64,000 bases of DNA from Ephydatia muelleri (Eukaryota; Porifera; Demospongiae; Spongillida; Spongillidae): NCBI GenBank assembly GCA_013339895.1, contig JABACO010000025.1, positions 469,500-533,499 of the forward strand, read 5' to 3'. Both the position numbers and the translations under genes were made by a program. Position 1 is the first letter of the stretch. Each line of letters begins with the position of its first letter. The notes under the pieces are model-generated. The model worked only from the letters and a program-made list of their open reading frames with translations. It searched no databases and was not told the origin of the DNA. Positions 22,451 to 35,539 of this stretch are shown here, one piece after another.

Positions 22451-23840
22451 AACAGAGGTGAAGATTAGTCTGGGAACCAAACCCAGCTGATAAAATGGAG
22501 GCTATATATGCTGCAGGCGCATTATATTATAATTTTGATCACTGAATTATATGATGCACTATTATTTAAGTGAAATAACTGAAATAGTATTATATTATCC
22601 TTAAATCGTGTGATTGTTACTATTTGTGGAATGTTGCGTATTTCACTGATTACCAAAATGGCTTTTTAAAGCCTTTTAGCTTTTAATCAATTATAAATCA
22701 GTGTTCCCATAAACACAATAAATTATAACTAAATATACGTACAAAGTGGGGACTTCTTCATGCGATTAAATAAATTTTCATTCCTTAAGTCACACTAAAT
22801 CGTACGAAGCCCCGCCTCTCCCCGAAATTCATACTTTGCTACCGATCTCCACAACGAGTGAGACTTAAGAGCTCAATACAAAACTATAAGTACCTACCTG
22901 TATTGGGTACATAAAATAAACTTTGGTACGTTAACTGCAAAAAATAGAGGAGTTATAGCCTTGAACATCCAACAGGTCTGACAAGCAGTAGTATACTATT
23001 GTGCATTGCTTTGTTTACAAGTCATCATTAAATTAAATTGAATGTATTCAGTCCAGAAATAGATACTGAATCTAAAAATGTAATTGGCATGGACGCATGG
23101 TACCATTTTATACCATTCATGAGACATCATCAAAAAAGTGTATTATTGCATCTTCCCCCTCTTTTCGGGTGTAGGTAGTGAAACCTGCACTGATTATATT
23201 CATAGCAGCGCTACTCTCCCTCTTCTTCTCCCCCTTCCCACTTCCCACTCGCGCGACCAGGGTCAGTCACAACCCTGTCCTAGTCCTAGAATGCAGAGGT
23301 CACATTTCATCTTCTTTCTAATACTGCCCAGCATAATACATGGTAAGCTCTGTACAAGTATAACCGTATGCTAGCATGTACGCGTATGTCTGTGTCAATC
23401 AAGATTTCGAGGCAGTTAGCCTATGGTACGGGGATTATTGTGATACCAGGATTAGTTTCGGACTCATTGTGCTGAGTGCTGAGATTGGAGTAACGTTCAG
23501 TAAGGATAATTTAGGCATGATACTATCTTATTGTGCGAGTGTGTGCAGGATTTATAACGGGGTTGGAAAAAAAAATCAGCATGGGGAGGGGAAGTGTCTG
23601 GAAGGGGCCTCCAACGCAAAGCGCGGAACCTGTCATTACATGCCTTCACATATATATCCCATTTAATATCACAATGGATGTTGATCACGTGAATGAGTTT
23701 ACATGTTTGCATCAAATTGTAGTTTTGTGTCTGAGTAAATACACATATGTGTAACATATATGTAAATGTTTTATAGTAAAGCTGCATGGCTTTGTTGTTT
23801 CTTGAAATGATGTGTACCTTTCCAAACACTTAAACACAGC
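21975..23840 (+). repeat. segmental duplication, copy 1 (partner 61560-64000)
   Basis: Landmarks in the same order in both copies: GACACCAGGGCTCGTGCACA, CAGTGCCTTATCAGGTGGAA, ATAAATCAGTGTTCCCATAA, AGTGGGGACTTCTTCATGC, the receptor signal-peptide exon, and ATGGCTTTGTTGTTTCTTGA. Copy 2 is longer through an insertion at about 62160-62800 and has a TTAGGG tract that copy 1 lacks. In copy 1 the block leads directly into the Ig exon at 23840. Confidence 0.88.
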
Positions 23841-25798
23841 TGCCTGTCCATCCTTTAACATCAACTACCCACCAATGAGAACACTCCTCTGTCCTGGTGA
23901 CATCATCACCTACACATGTGCCTTCAGTTCTCTTATCGTCATCACACAGTGGACAGGATCTGGCTTCCAGGGCTCCAATCCTGGTGCTGCTGCTAACACA
24001 ATCCAACTCTCACAATCATCAAGTGGTGTATCAGTATCATGTGGTAACCTCTCTGCTGTGATGACCAACATCAGTGGAACATGCTATACCTCTGTCCTCA
24101 CCATACCTACTCCTCAATATTTCAATGGAGCCACAGTCAAGTGCAGAGATGGCATTACCGGTACTCTTATTGGCAATGATACACTGAACATACAACTGGC
24201 ATGTAAGCATTGTTCCAATACACATGTATGGTACAGTGCAGCTACTCAGCTAAAATGTGTTAGCATTTAGAATTATAAGCATTTAGAAAATGTGTAAACA
24301 GATAAGCAAGCCTGCTCCATGATGCCATTTAAATTTGAGTGACTTGCACCTATTAGCTTTGTGACTAGCATGTCATCTAACCTCCTCCCCAGCTCCTCCA
24401 AGTGCTCCAACCATTACATCACTGATCAGTACCTATTCATACCAACTAACAGTGACCTGGACATCTGTTCCCACTGCTACCAGCTACAATGTCAGTATGA
24501 CTATAAATGGTAGTGTCAACACACTGGTCCCCATCCCATCCACCAGAGCACAACAGTACAATTTCACTGGACTGACCAATAACACAGTCTACACTGTCTC
24601 AGTGGTGGCCATCAACTGCGCTGGGAGCAGTAGTCCTGCGGAAGAACAGGTGAGACCAAAGTATGCATTTGTATGACCTCATAAAGCTGTCTGTTTTATG
24701 CGCAGCAGATGTAAAGGTAACTGTTATTTGAGAATGGAGTTTGATATTGCGGTTTGCACAAGTGATGTTGAAGGTGATTGATAGGGGATGCATATCAGTT
24801 TGTAGTTTTTCCAGTTTATTTGATTATTAAATGCAACTAGTTATGAATTTGGATTGTTGCTGCAAAAAGGGGCCTAAAACTGTATTACAAGAAGGAGCAT
24901 CAAAGTTGACACCATGCAATTGAAATGCAATATTCGGGCTGTGTCACCAAAGCCACTGGTTTGCCTCTTACAAACGTTTTCTGTTAGCATAGAGGAGCGT
25001 AATTAGGACTTGGTTTTGGGGAACTGCCCCACCCCATTCAATGGTAGTTAATTGTATTCTATTGTTATTTAAGTGAAGTCATTTTGGGAGAAACTAGCAC
25101 AACTCAAGGTCTGGCTTAGATGGCTCTAATTATATCTGTCAATTATATTTCACATGCAAGCATATCACACATCTGCATGCACATGTAGCTACAAATGGAT
25201 ACTTGATATGTAAGACAGAGGAAATGAGTATAGATCAGGTACACTGTGGTATATAATGTTTTGTACATTCACTTGCATACTTTATTGTGTTCTCTACAGT
25301 AGGTAATGGACCAACTGTTGCACCACCGATACCATCAACAACCACACCCACTCCATCCACCACAACATGTAGGTGGGGGTGTGGCATGGTACAATCTGTA
25401 CTGGTTAATTAAAGTTTGGGGATTAAGGAATGACACATGGTGTGCTCTATGACATATAATGTGATTGTCTTCTCTGTTAATCAAGATTCAAGATATGCAT
25501 GTAGTCCACCTATGCTGACAGCTGTGGACACATGTACATGCACAGCTGCAGTTGGTTCAGCCATTGGTACAGCTGTTGGTGTGTCAGTCCCTGTCACCTT
25601 TGTGGTGTCCTTCTCTATGGGAGTGTTGGTGGCTTCTGTTCTCTGCTACATTTCAATAGGTCCAAAGAATCCTCACACAAACCAAGTTCACATGCTGATT
25701 TTGCCACTGTTTATGATGAGGTGGGCTCTCATAAGAAAATGAAGGGAGATGCTATTGAGATGAATACAAACACTGCATACGGATCACGCGCTTCATAG
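23291..25798 (+). pseudogene. receptor copy B: signal peptide, Ig-like, FN3, stalk, TM
   Basis: Exons: signal peptide 23291-23342 (M-Q-R-S-H-F-I-F-F-L-I-L-P-S-I-I-H, phase 1 end), Ig-like 23840-24202 (121 codons, phase 1-1), FN3 24393-24649, stalk 25303-25368 (G-N-G-P-T-V-A-P-P-I-P-S-T-T-T), TM region 25505-25798. Three lesions: a 10-bp deletion near 24640 makes the FN3 exon end in phase 0 instead of 1; the TM acceptor reads GTAG directly before TCCACC, one base out of register; and one base is missing near 25651 (TTTCAATAGG against TTTCAAGAAGG in copy E), which shifts the tail out of frame. In the other frame T-V-Y-D-E-V is still readable. The promoter and start lie in the duplicated block. 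Confidence 0.75.
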
Positions 25799-26865
25799 CA
25801 CAAGAAGAATGATTTGCATGATGTGTTTAGGCTCTGATCAATATGCATTATAATATGTATACCTGTATGAGTAGATTCTAATTTTATTTTGAGTATTTGT
25901 AGCATAATGTGCGATTAATTTTTTTAAACTCGCATGATTTAAATTCTAACTTGCAATATGTGTTCTTCAAAGAATTCAATTAATACACACATTTGCACAC
26001 CAAGATCTTTGCAAACATACATACCAATAGTTTGCCCAGTATAATGATTATGATTTTATAATACAGTGCATGCACATATATAGGGATTGAGATGTTCATT
26101 TATTCAGGAGGTTATGGCAGTTTACTACACTGTACATCGCACTCCATCCTTACATTTGATACACAATGTACAGAAACAAGAATTCCAAAAGGGGCTCACT
26201 ATTTAGAGGAAATAGGCCCATACTTCCTCCTGGAAAAAAACCCTATGAATACCGAGTTTAAGCTTCTCAAATGGTGGTAGATATTACTACCAGATCTTGC
26301 AAGGGTTTTGCAATTGTATTGACTGGCTTCAAACCTTGACAAGTTCACCTGCATGCTCACCATATGTGGAGAAAAAGTAGTGCTACATGTAGGTCTGCCC
26401 GTGGCTGTGCACAAGAAGCCTACATAAGGTAGGAGGCAGTATTGATGCCTTGAGCCACACTAAAGTCAGGTGAGTGTAGTCGATGTCACATGAATGGACG
26501 ACTGCCTTGACCACAGATCATGTCTTGAGTAACAAGTGGGAGGAAATTTTGCGCACTCTGTTTTCACATGAAGTCTTTGCCAGCTGTGCAAATCATATGT
26601 GTGGGTAATCCCTCTGGCTCATGCAGGGTACCATAGGCACAACAGCTGCATGGGCACAGAATGTAATAATTTGCCACCACACCCAGGTGCACTGTCAACA
26701 TCACAAGTATAATCATGGTCATGTGATGTGTGTACTCACCATCAAGTCATGTTTTCTTAGGGATGTGTAATTAGTACTTCTAATATTGCACTAGCTGCTA
26801 GTGCTCCTGAATTTTTTTAATGCTCAACTAAATTGAAGGATATATTAGTTCCGTCACTGCAGACT
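25799..26865. other. intergenic with dispersed repeat
   Basis: No gene. The stretch about 26600-26790 recurs as a reverse complement at about 40865-41060 (landmarks CATGTGATGTGTGTACTCAC and GCACCCAGGTGTAC-like text), an old dispersed repeat pair. Confidence 0.5.
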
Positions 26866-26867
26866 GT

Positions 26868-27230
26868 AGCTGTTGGCGTGTAATCTCTGTCACCTTTGCG
26901 ATTCTCTACAGGGATACTCTACTTTGCTAGCTTCCAAGTAAAAAGTGAGTCCAATCTAAAATATCAGTTACCTTCTACACAACTGAATTCTATAGCGTAT
27001 GCATTTATCACTATTATGGATCACATGTTGCAAGAATAATGATTTATAGGATTGGACCCATGTGTACAAATAGCATAGTTTTTTACTTGCACCTGAGCAC
27101 CAGTGAAGGATTAGTGATCCACTATGCAGACTATAGCTGTTAGTGTGTGTTTCCTTGTGGTGTTCCCATGGAATGTTGTGTGGCTTCTGTTCTCTGCTAG
27201 CTATAGATGGTGACATACACAAGGCAGTTC
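26868..27230 (+). pseudogene. receptor TM-exon relics (G0, G1)
   Basis: Two degraded pieces of the TM exon: near 26868-26925 (GTAGCTGTTGGCGTG, then TCTGTCACCTTTGCG) and near 27125-27210 (TTAGTGTGTGTTTCCTTGTG, then TGGCTTCTGTTCTCTGCTAG). Between them is sequence like the 3' flank of the intact copies (GCAAGAATAATGATT). Stops and deletions rule out function. Confidence 0.6.
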
Positions 27231-28870
27231 CAGCACGTACCACTGCTTGATGCAGATATTATCATCTTCAGCATAGAGAACACACATTCCATCGCAAGTC
27301 AACCTGAATGCCATGATGTTGTCATGACTGGTACATGGATGTCAGGGTATATAGGATCCATACTGTGGTACCACCCTGTGTAGTGTACAAATAATCTAGG
27401 GCATGTAGCGAGATAAATAAACTAAATACTGCAAGGGTCGAATGCAGTATTGTCGAAGATCTATTACAAGTTATGGGTGATAAAGAAATTATTATTAATT
27501 ACTTTTAGAATACTATGGCTTAGTACTAACTAGTAAATTATACTTTCTCTACAGTGTGTACTGATTACAAACAGACGAAATAGTGACGTAATTTGAATGA
27601 AGCACATATATGCTTATACAAAGCGCTACTGTGATTATTCGTGACAGGATGTACTAAAATCGTAATCTGGTCGTTATACAGGTGTACTGTTTCCAATTGG
27701 AGGATGATAATTGAATACTTGGTCATTAGATGATCAGATTGTATAATGTTCTGAAAAGGATGTGTTCTAGTTTAGCAGTAGTGCGGCTACGCCCAACTAA
27801 GTTTGCATGTACTGTAGCTACGACTGTGAAGGACTGATCGCACGCACCACGCCGCGTAATATATCCTCAGAGAGGGACACGGCAACTTTAATGCAACACT
27901 GCGCAAGAATAATACCTTACTACACAGCCCAAAGATATACATTGGTACATTGGATGTTACAGTATTGTTCCAAGATGATATCATTGTTGTTAAGCCATCT
28001 TGATATCAATAAGTGGTACACATTCATTGGACAAAGTTGGTACATTGACTGATAAGTTCAGACCGTATATACAGGATGATTACAACCTGTACCAGGCATG
28101 TAGCAATATTGACGGGTAGGAAATTAAACTTAATCATTGTGTACCTATAAATCCATATCCGTATATTCTTGTTCTCAAATCTTGGATACGCACCTTGTCT
28201 TGCAAAAAGAATGTGTCCAGTACTGTATACATGTAGGGCTATAAGGCTCTAGTCTCGTACCCAGACCCAAATGTACGTAACTATGACATCACGTGTCATA
28301 CTTTGATCATCGTAAGTACATTTGGGTCTGGGTACGAGACTAATAAGGCTCCTTAGTGTCCATACAATTACTCTGAACACCAGAACGACGACGGGCGCGA
28401 GCGTTGATCATTGAATGCTCCATGTCTCCTTCGGCCCGCGCACAACACAACAATAATAAGAGAGGAAATCTCCCATTATCACATAAACAATTAACAGTTC
28501 AGTCCGTCACAACGACTCATCTCTATGCGACGAGTCGTGTATCTGAAACATGTATGGTATCAGTGTCAGTACGAAGTACATTTAAATAACTTCGATTCAC
28601 TCCCCTCTAAAAAGATATTGAGCTATTCTTTAATCGAACTGTGAGTGGCAATAAATGGGAATACAAGCCATGTAAATTGCTTTTAACTGATACTTGGAAG
28701 ACGTCTTTTTTGTTAAAAGGTACATACTGTATGTGTAGTTGTGTTGGAAAAACGTGGTACGATGACGGTGAAGTATTGTATTGACTTACCTCTCCTTGCC
28801 ACTTATAGCACACCTGCTATATAACTTAGCGACGATTGTGCAACCTGCAAATACATTGTCATAATATAGA
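27005..28870 (+). repeat. tandem segmental duplication, unit 1
   Basis: Shares ordered landmarks with 29140-30870: the TM-exon relic followed by AGCTATAGATGGTGACATAC, GACTTACAAG-like text with ACAAAGCGCTA, CGCCCAACTAAGTTTGCATG, a CTGAAACATG-TATGGTATCA block, and CACCTGCTATATAA against CGCCTACTATATAA. The two units diverge by indels; unit 1 also contains the hairpin MITE at 28250. Confidence 0.75.
28250..28342. mobile_element. 93-bp hairpin MITE with 9-bp target duplication
   Basis: The ends TAGTCTCGTACCCAGACCCA and its complement form near-perfect terminal inverted repeats of about 27 bp. Identical ATAAGGCTC flanks occur at 28241-28249 and 28343-28351. A 9-bp duplication suggests MULE-type transposition; the class is inferred. 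Confidence 0.88.
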
Positions 28871-29139
28871 CTGTGCACAGTCCACGTGCACAAATCGCTT
28901 AGGCCGGAAGTGCCCCACCCACTTCCTTCCTTTAATCACGTCACGTCAGGTTTTGAATTCGCAATTATTTGTTAAAGGTTAAAACAGTAAGGTTAAAAAA
29001 GTGTATCTAACTTGGCCAGGTGGCGAGTATGAAATACCAGAAATAATAATTCATCTCATAAGGTGGTGCATGGATTTAATCAAATAAAATGGATAAATTA
29101 TGACCGTGTAGCAAATGCATTTATCACAACGTGATAACA

Positions 29140-30870
29140 ATCTCATGTTTTGTAGAGCAAGAATAATGATTTATGGGATTGGACCTATGTGTACATTTTT
29201 CAACAAATAGCATAGTTTTTTCTACTTGCAATGTGTTGGTTATAATTTCACACTGAAGAAATTAGTGGTCCATGCAGACTGTAGCTTTTGGTGTGTCAGT
29301 TTCTTTGTGGTGTCCCCATGGAATGTTGTGTGGCTTCTGTTCTCTGCTAGCTATAGATGGTGACATACACAAGGCAGTTCCAGCACGTACCACTGTATGA
29401 TGCACATATTACTTTAAATACAAATGGAGGAGTGCATTTGGAATGGATGATGGAGCAGGTTTGCCTAGTCATGCTTAAATAGTTGTTTTTGCCCCATATG
29501 TCTAAATGCATTACGTATTCTGTATTCTTGTATTCTGTATTCTGTGTATTTATGTAGTATATAATATTTGAGTGTTTTGTAATAAAATACAAATAATCTG
29601 AATGCCAGTATTGTCAAGCAAGTTTTGGGCGATGAAGAAATTATTACTAACTTAACTCCCTTGCAGCTCTACTACTGATTACAAGCAGACGAGATAGCGA
29701 CTTAAATTGAGCGAAGCACATATGGCTGCTTATACAAAGCGCTATGGTCAGCTTCCTGCATGGCCTGGCGGAGCCCGGCTGAGTTATTATTCAGTATAAA
29801 TACTCCCAGCTCAGTGACAGGATGTGTAATCTGGTCGTTGTATGTACCATTTTTCCGTTGACTTTGACCAGAGCTTTGACTGGCTAATCAGGATAATGAA
29901 GGAACTCTTGGTGAGTTTTCATCAGATGATCGCATTACGATGTTCCTCCTGTATTGTGTTTTAAAAAGTGGCATCGATGAACCTGGTCGGGCCACGCCCA
30001 ACTAAGTTTGCATGTACTGTAGCTATCTAAGCCAAACATTGCGATTTGCCGTGTATCTGAAACATGCATGTATGGTATCAGTGTATGTACTGAGTAAAGT
30101 GCTTTAAACGGATACAATTAAGCAACAATTTTGACTTACTATTATTCAAGAGCCAAAGTGATTCTGAAGGAGAAATTGTACACACATCATAGTTACCATA
30201 GCATCTGTTAAATGTGTGAATTTGAAATAAATCTGAAGGGTAGGGGAGAATGTTGTGCTGGTTTCATATGGAATTGCTCGGGTGTGTGTCCGACCACGAC
30301 ATGAGTATACAAGTTACTCTTGGATTGGTGTATATTTTTGTTTGTTAGGGGTTGTACTGCCAAAATTATGTACCTGTGTACTAGCTACCTGTACATTGGA
30401 CATAGTTTTGGCTGTGTTACATTTCCATAAATGAATGTGTGCTGTTGTATAGTGGACTGCTTCTGCTCCTCCAAGATGAAACTGTAAATATAAAAAACCT
30501 ACTCACCCTTTTCTGAATTGAAATTGTAGCAGTATATGGTGTGGTGTCAGTTACATTAAGAAAATAATAATATTAGTAAGTAGCTAATATATGCATCATC
30601 GATTACAAAGATTTTATCCTTTTCTCCCTTCATTCAGATCTCAGTTGCCATTCTTATGACGTCTTTTTTGATGAAAGGTACACACGTGTGGTGTGTTGGA
30701 AAGCATGTTCACTTACTGTAGCATTTGTCCTCCCTCTCCAAGCCAATTATAGCACGCCTACTATATAATACCTAATTGGTTAGCATTGATTGTGCAACCT
30801 GCAAACACATTCCCACAACATAGACTGTGCATAAAATGCTTAGACTGAAGTGCCCCACCCACTAATACCC
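29140..30870 (+). repeat. tandem segmental duplication, unit 2, with TM-exon relic G2
   Basis: Second unit of the duplication described at 27005. At about 29277-29360 it holds another degraded receptor TM exon (TTTTGGTGTGTCAGTTTCTT, then TGTGGCTTCTGTTCTCTGCT). No intact coding sequence lies inside either unit. Confidence 0.7.
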
Positions 30871-31041
30871 ATCACTGCATGGCCAGCATGGGCTGTACAA
30901 TAAACCAATGTACAACCAATCACAATATGGGAGAGAGCTTAGTTTCTGTCTAATTAACTTCATGCAAACAACAGAAACATGTACATGTATCACTATGACA
31001 TTGTGAGTTCTTAATAATGTATGAATTGACATGTTCAACAG

Positions 31042-31416
31042 GTGATGCCCAGAGCCTCTCCTGTGACTCCAACATTGCTCAACCTCTCTGCCCTGGGACC
31101 ATTACCAAATGTACCTGTGCTAGTGGCGGAGCCTTAACCCAATGACGCTTCACTACATTGAATCAGTGTCAAAACAACTTTAACGTCATTAGCCTGACAC
31201 AAGCTGCTCCATGTTCATCATTATCATCCAGTGGTACATGTGGGGCATACCTCAGTGCTGCTACCAACAGTCCCAGTCAGGCTGGTTCAGCATGTCCATC
31301 ATCCACACTCACCATAACAGCAAACCAGGCCTTGAATGGATTGACAATTGAGTGTAGAGATGTCAGCTCTGGATCACCAGGAACTTTGATTGGTACTGGA
31401 AATATAAACATAGCAG
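31042..31416 (+). pseudogene. receptor copy C: Ig-like exon with nonsense codon
   Basis: A 125-codon, phase 1-1 exon between TTCAACAG and GTTAGT. It encodes S-L-S-C-D-S-N near the start and L-N-G-L-T-I-E-C-R-D near the end, the latter shared with copy B (F-N-G-A-T-V-K-C-R-D). The codon at 31143-31145 is TGA where a Trp is plausible (T-Q-stop-R-F-T); a TGG to TGA change would explain it. The exon is otherwise open. It is probably the Ig exon of the gene whose FN3 exon lies at 33414. Confidence 0.7.
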
Positions 31417-32330
31417 GTTAGTTACACTGTACGATACATGATTTTAGTAATCTCATCACATTGTCTTGTACAAATATTTGTATTTGAAGAACAATCTTTT
31501 ACTTTGGTAGATAGAGGGTTAAATAGCACATTGTGTACTTAATGACATGTACTGGAACAAAGTTTTATATTTCTAGTAGTTTTGATAACGAAATAACATT
31601 CGATAACTATGATGTAATGTGCAGTGTTCAGATTAATTGTGACAGTTGTGTGTGGATCTGGTCACCTGTCATGGAACCCATTCACTGGGCTGATAGTACT
31701 GTTTGTTGTTATTTCTGGAATTGTCGTGTACTTTAGTTCATTGGTCACATACATGATCTGTATATAAGCAGCACATATTGATATTATGATATTACAGTGT
31801 ATAAGATAAACGAGATGCCGGTATCCTGTATAATCAAAGCACAATTGCATAGTGTGGACCACGGTAGTTCAAGGTCAGTCACATTAATGCACATGATCCC
31901 AGTCAGATAACCATTCAGGATATTAATTACCCTTAATGTGAGATTGAGGTGATCATAGAGGCTGGAGAGCACCTTAGCTATGTTGTCTGTCGTTTGAATA
32001 GCCAGATGTGATGACAGATGAGTTAGTGAGTCATGTGCCTTCCTTTCCCCCAAGCTCCATAGGATTGTACCATGTAAGCAACACATATCCACGTTAGCCT
32101 GGAGCATTTGGCAAGCCATGAACCAGATCATTATAAGAATGTTGGCTGGGCATGTATAGCTGGGGGTGTGGCCATGACCATTACCATACTGAAACCCTAT
32201 GCCTACATTAACCTAGAGCTACCCTGCTTAGAATGGCCCTTGCATTTGTAAATTGTTTAGTAAAAATAATGTAAGCATGCTTCATGATGACATAATGTGC
32301 TAACTATGTTCCTATCTAGAAGCAATTAGA
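31417..32330. other. intron or intergenic, nothing recognised
   Basis: Non-coding stretch between the Ig exon of copy C and transposon debris. No domain or clear repeat is seen. Confidence 0.35.
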
Positions 32331-32334
32331 GGCT

Positions 32335-33335
32335 CTAACACTAGAGATGTAAGTTGCTATTAGATCTCCAGGTTGCTGTACTACTTTCACGCATGCCAGC
32401 TTCTCCAAACTTATCCATTTGGCAAGAAATGACTGTAATTTTTGAGGCCATTCAGCAGTTTGACTCTGATGTTTGGCACTGCTTCTCAATATTCTTACAT
32501 CTCAGATATGGTAGGGATCAGGCAAGCTCAGTATATCCAGTAATAGCCTTGACCTCAGCTCTGTTTCACAGCATCCTCATGCTGTCTTCATTCGTTCGTT
32601 CTGTTTCTCTGGGTTCATTACAGTGGACAATTCTCTTCTTCAATTAACTTGTTCTTCTCAGTGATAGAAATAGAATTACATATTTAGATCTTTGTCCACA
32701 AAAGTAACTTCCAGTTTCTTTTTGACAAGTTTTTGCCCGCTGATAAAGCCAATGTCAGCATTCTTGGCCCCTTCAATTGGCTTGTTTCTGCACATGAACC
32801 CTGACAAGTGTCAGACTGCTGTGAAGTAGTGGCTTGGTGTAGGTGGGTCCACATGTGCTCTCTGCCCAAACACTGCCCTTGACTCCTTGGCCATCATGCT
32901 GCAACATGCAATGTGAAGGTGATGTTGTTCTGAGGCATAATAGACTGACAATGATACTGATAGAGTCCTTCCATAGGACACATACATTCACATATAAGAT
33001 GAGACTAGTTCTGTGCTCATCCATGATCTGTCCCATTCTTGGGCAGCTGACTTTTGACTGGAGCATGGTGTTCACAGCTGGTGCAGCTTGACAAGGCTGT
33101 GCTGAGATGTGAAAGCATGCAACCAATGACCAGAAGTGCTCTGAGTTGTGATGATCATGTGTACCACCTCTGTCAAATCTTATGGACTTTGGGATAAACA
33201 ACCCAGGAGTGTTTTCCACTTATTGCTATCCAATAATCCTTGAGCTGTACGGTAGGCTGAACCTTGCTCTGGCTAGAGAAGATATCAGGGGAATCATGTC
33301 AAGATCCTCCATCTTAGACTTCTTTGCTTGATTGT
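32335..33335 (+). pseudogene. degenerate RT-associated repeat ORF
   Basis: Fragments in several frames: a C-A-L-C-P-N-T-A-L-D-S-L motif near 32855, then C-E-G-D-V-V-L-R-H-N-R-L near 32915. These match the C-P-x-C, L-D-P-L-G-H-H-A, G-D-V-V-x-x-H-N order of the family at 34.6 and 35.9 kb. Many stops; a dead element inside the copy C intron. Confidence 0.6.
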
Positions 33336-33413
33336 CTGGGGAGGAGGGAGTGGGCGGGTGTTTGCCAACTGTACAACTTAATGATTAACATAATATCTCT
33401 TTCAATTATCCAG

Positions 33414-33674
33414 CTCCTCCAAGTGCTCCAACCATTACATCACTGATCAGCACCTATTCAGACCAACTAACAGTGACCTGGACATCTGTTCCCACTGCTA
33501 CCAGCTACAATGTCAGTATCAATGACAGTGTCAACACACTGGTCCCCATCCCATCCACCGGAGCACCACAGTACACATTCACTGGACTGACCAATAACAC
33601 AGTCTACACTGTCTCAGTGGTGGCCATCAACTGTACTGAGAGCAGTAGTCCTACAACAATAACTGGAAGAAAAG
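33414..33674 (+). pseudogene. receptor copy C: FN3 exon, intact
   Basis: An 87-codon FN3 domain, phase 1-1, from A-P-P-S-A-P-T-I-T-S to T-I-T-G-R-K. It has the FN3 core W (V-T-W-T-S-V-P) and the Y-T-V-S-V-V-A-I-N-C strand, with N-x-S/T sites. It differs from the copy A exon at few positions, far less than the Ig exons differ. No stalk or TM exon follows before 37.8 kb, so copies C and D may be one disrupted gene. Confidence 0.8.
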
Positions 33675-33849
33675 GTATTCATAAGTCAAATTTGGTGGAA
33701 ATCTTAGACAACTTATAGCTATTGTGTAAATAATATTGGATGTTTTTTGTTTACTACTGTTAAGTGTCATCTTCTATTTATGAGCAAATAATAATAATAC
33801 GAGCAAATACTACACACCTACCTACCTAGGACATAAAGATAATGATGAT

Positions 33850-35225
33850 CTAGTCAGTAAAGCTCTAGCATGGCTCTGACCAGGCGATGCTTAACCTTCC
33901 ATATAGCCCAGACACTGCTGAAGACTTGGGACAAGCATTCAAGTGGCCATCCCATTGCACTGCTCAAAGTCCTGTGCCACGACAGCTCTCTATGGCAGGC
34001 TCAGTCTCACTCTTGTATGGTCCAATGCAGGAGCCCTTTTGTCTCGACAAGGCCTGCCATTGGATGAACTATCTATAATGAACAATCTATAATGAACAAT
34101 CTTACAGTGCTAGTTTTTTTAAAAAGTATTAATCTTTAGTTATAATTTATCAGACTTTATTGGCGAGGGATTGCAATTCTTTGATGATGATGTCCGTCAC
34201 TGTTTTTCAGAATGCACTGTGATAGACACACCTAATGCCGCATGGCAACAAGCCCAACTCAGCCTATGTAGAGGGGGTTTGGGGCTCTGTAGTCTGGCTA
34301 AACATTCATCATCTGCCTACATTTCATCCTTGAGTGCTTCCAGTATCTGTTCTACTTGCAAGCATCTGATTCATCTGTCAAACAATTTAGCAAACTTGTC
34401 TCTCCTGATGATAAATTACTGTTGGATTATCTTGATGTTGTGCAGTATCCTGTCTGGTAAAATTGAAGACCATCATTTAGGACAATTACTTGACAAGGCC
34501 TCCTTGCCTGACAACGCACGACTACTATCAGTTTCATCACTAGACACAGCTGCGTGGCTTTCAGTTATTCCTTCCATTGGGCTCAATCTCCACCTTGAGT
34601 TCAGACTGCTGTAAAGTGGTGGTTGGGCATTGCTGTTACAGACAATACCCTATGCCCTTTCTGTCCACCCCATGCTTTGGACCCTTTAGGCTAACATGCC
34701 TTAACGTGCAAGCATGGAGGAGATGTGGTCTCTCATGACACCTGACTCAGGGATGTCCTTTTAGAATTTTGCCGAAGGGGGCTTGTCTGGGTCCTCATGT
34801 TGAAGCAGGAAGTGGTCTGGGGCCTGAATGACATCGAACATGACCATCAGACATCCTCATCCCTCGTTGGGACACAAACCTGCAGCCTTTGATCTGACCA
34901 TCACATCTACGCTAAATTCAAGTACATTACTAGAAGCGAGTGTGACAGTTGGATCTGGAGCTCTGGCAGTCAAGGTGTGCAAGCACAATTCTAATGATGC
35001 CAAGTGCTTAGAGCTTGGCTGTTCATGTATCCCGGCCCATTGCAGTAGAGACTAATGGTAGTTGGGGTGCAGAAGCTATGCATACCTTGTCATGCCTAGC
35101 AACTCACCTAGCCACCAGGTGAAACTGCTTAAAGTCTCATGCCATCTGTCAATTGTACGGCAAACTTAGCCTTACTTTGATGCGAGCCAACTCACGGGCA
35201 CTCCTGTCAATTGTTGAAGATCCAT
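33850..35225 (+). pseudogene. most complete copy of the RT-associated repeat ORF
   Basis: Open pieces in sequence: A-W-Q-Q-A-Q-L-S-L-C-R-G-G-L-G-L (about 34240), A-R-L-L-S-V-S-S-L (about 34515), C-P-F-C-P and L-D-P-L-G (about 34660), C-K-H-G-G-D-V-V-S-H-D (about 34710). Frameshifts and stops interrupt it. Related proteins often accompany reverse transcriptases in sponges, corals and molluscs; this is family recall, not a search. Confidence 0.65.
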
Positions 35226-35539
35226 ACATGTAGGACTTAAATGCATATACTTGTTGTAGCCTGTGAATGTTTTATTATTATTATTATGTTTTACAGCAAA
35301 GTGCAATAACAATTAAAATGATATTTGATGTACATGTATAATGATATTTTCTATCAAATGACAACAAAAAAAAGTATAGGAATATTATTATAATAATTAC
35401 ACAGCATATGTACACAGCACCACAGCAGGTAATGCACGCTATGTAAATGAGCACACAAAAAATACACAACGACTATGCCTAAACAGCTGATTGCCAACCT
35501 ATATTTAAGCTGGGATGTCAGAGCCGATGCCATATGCTC

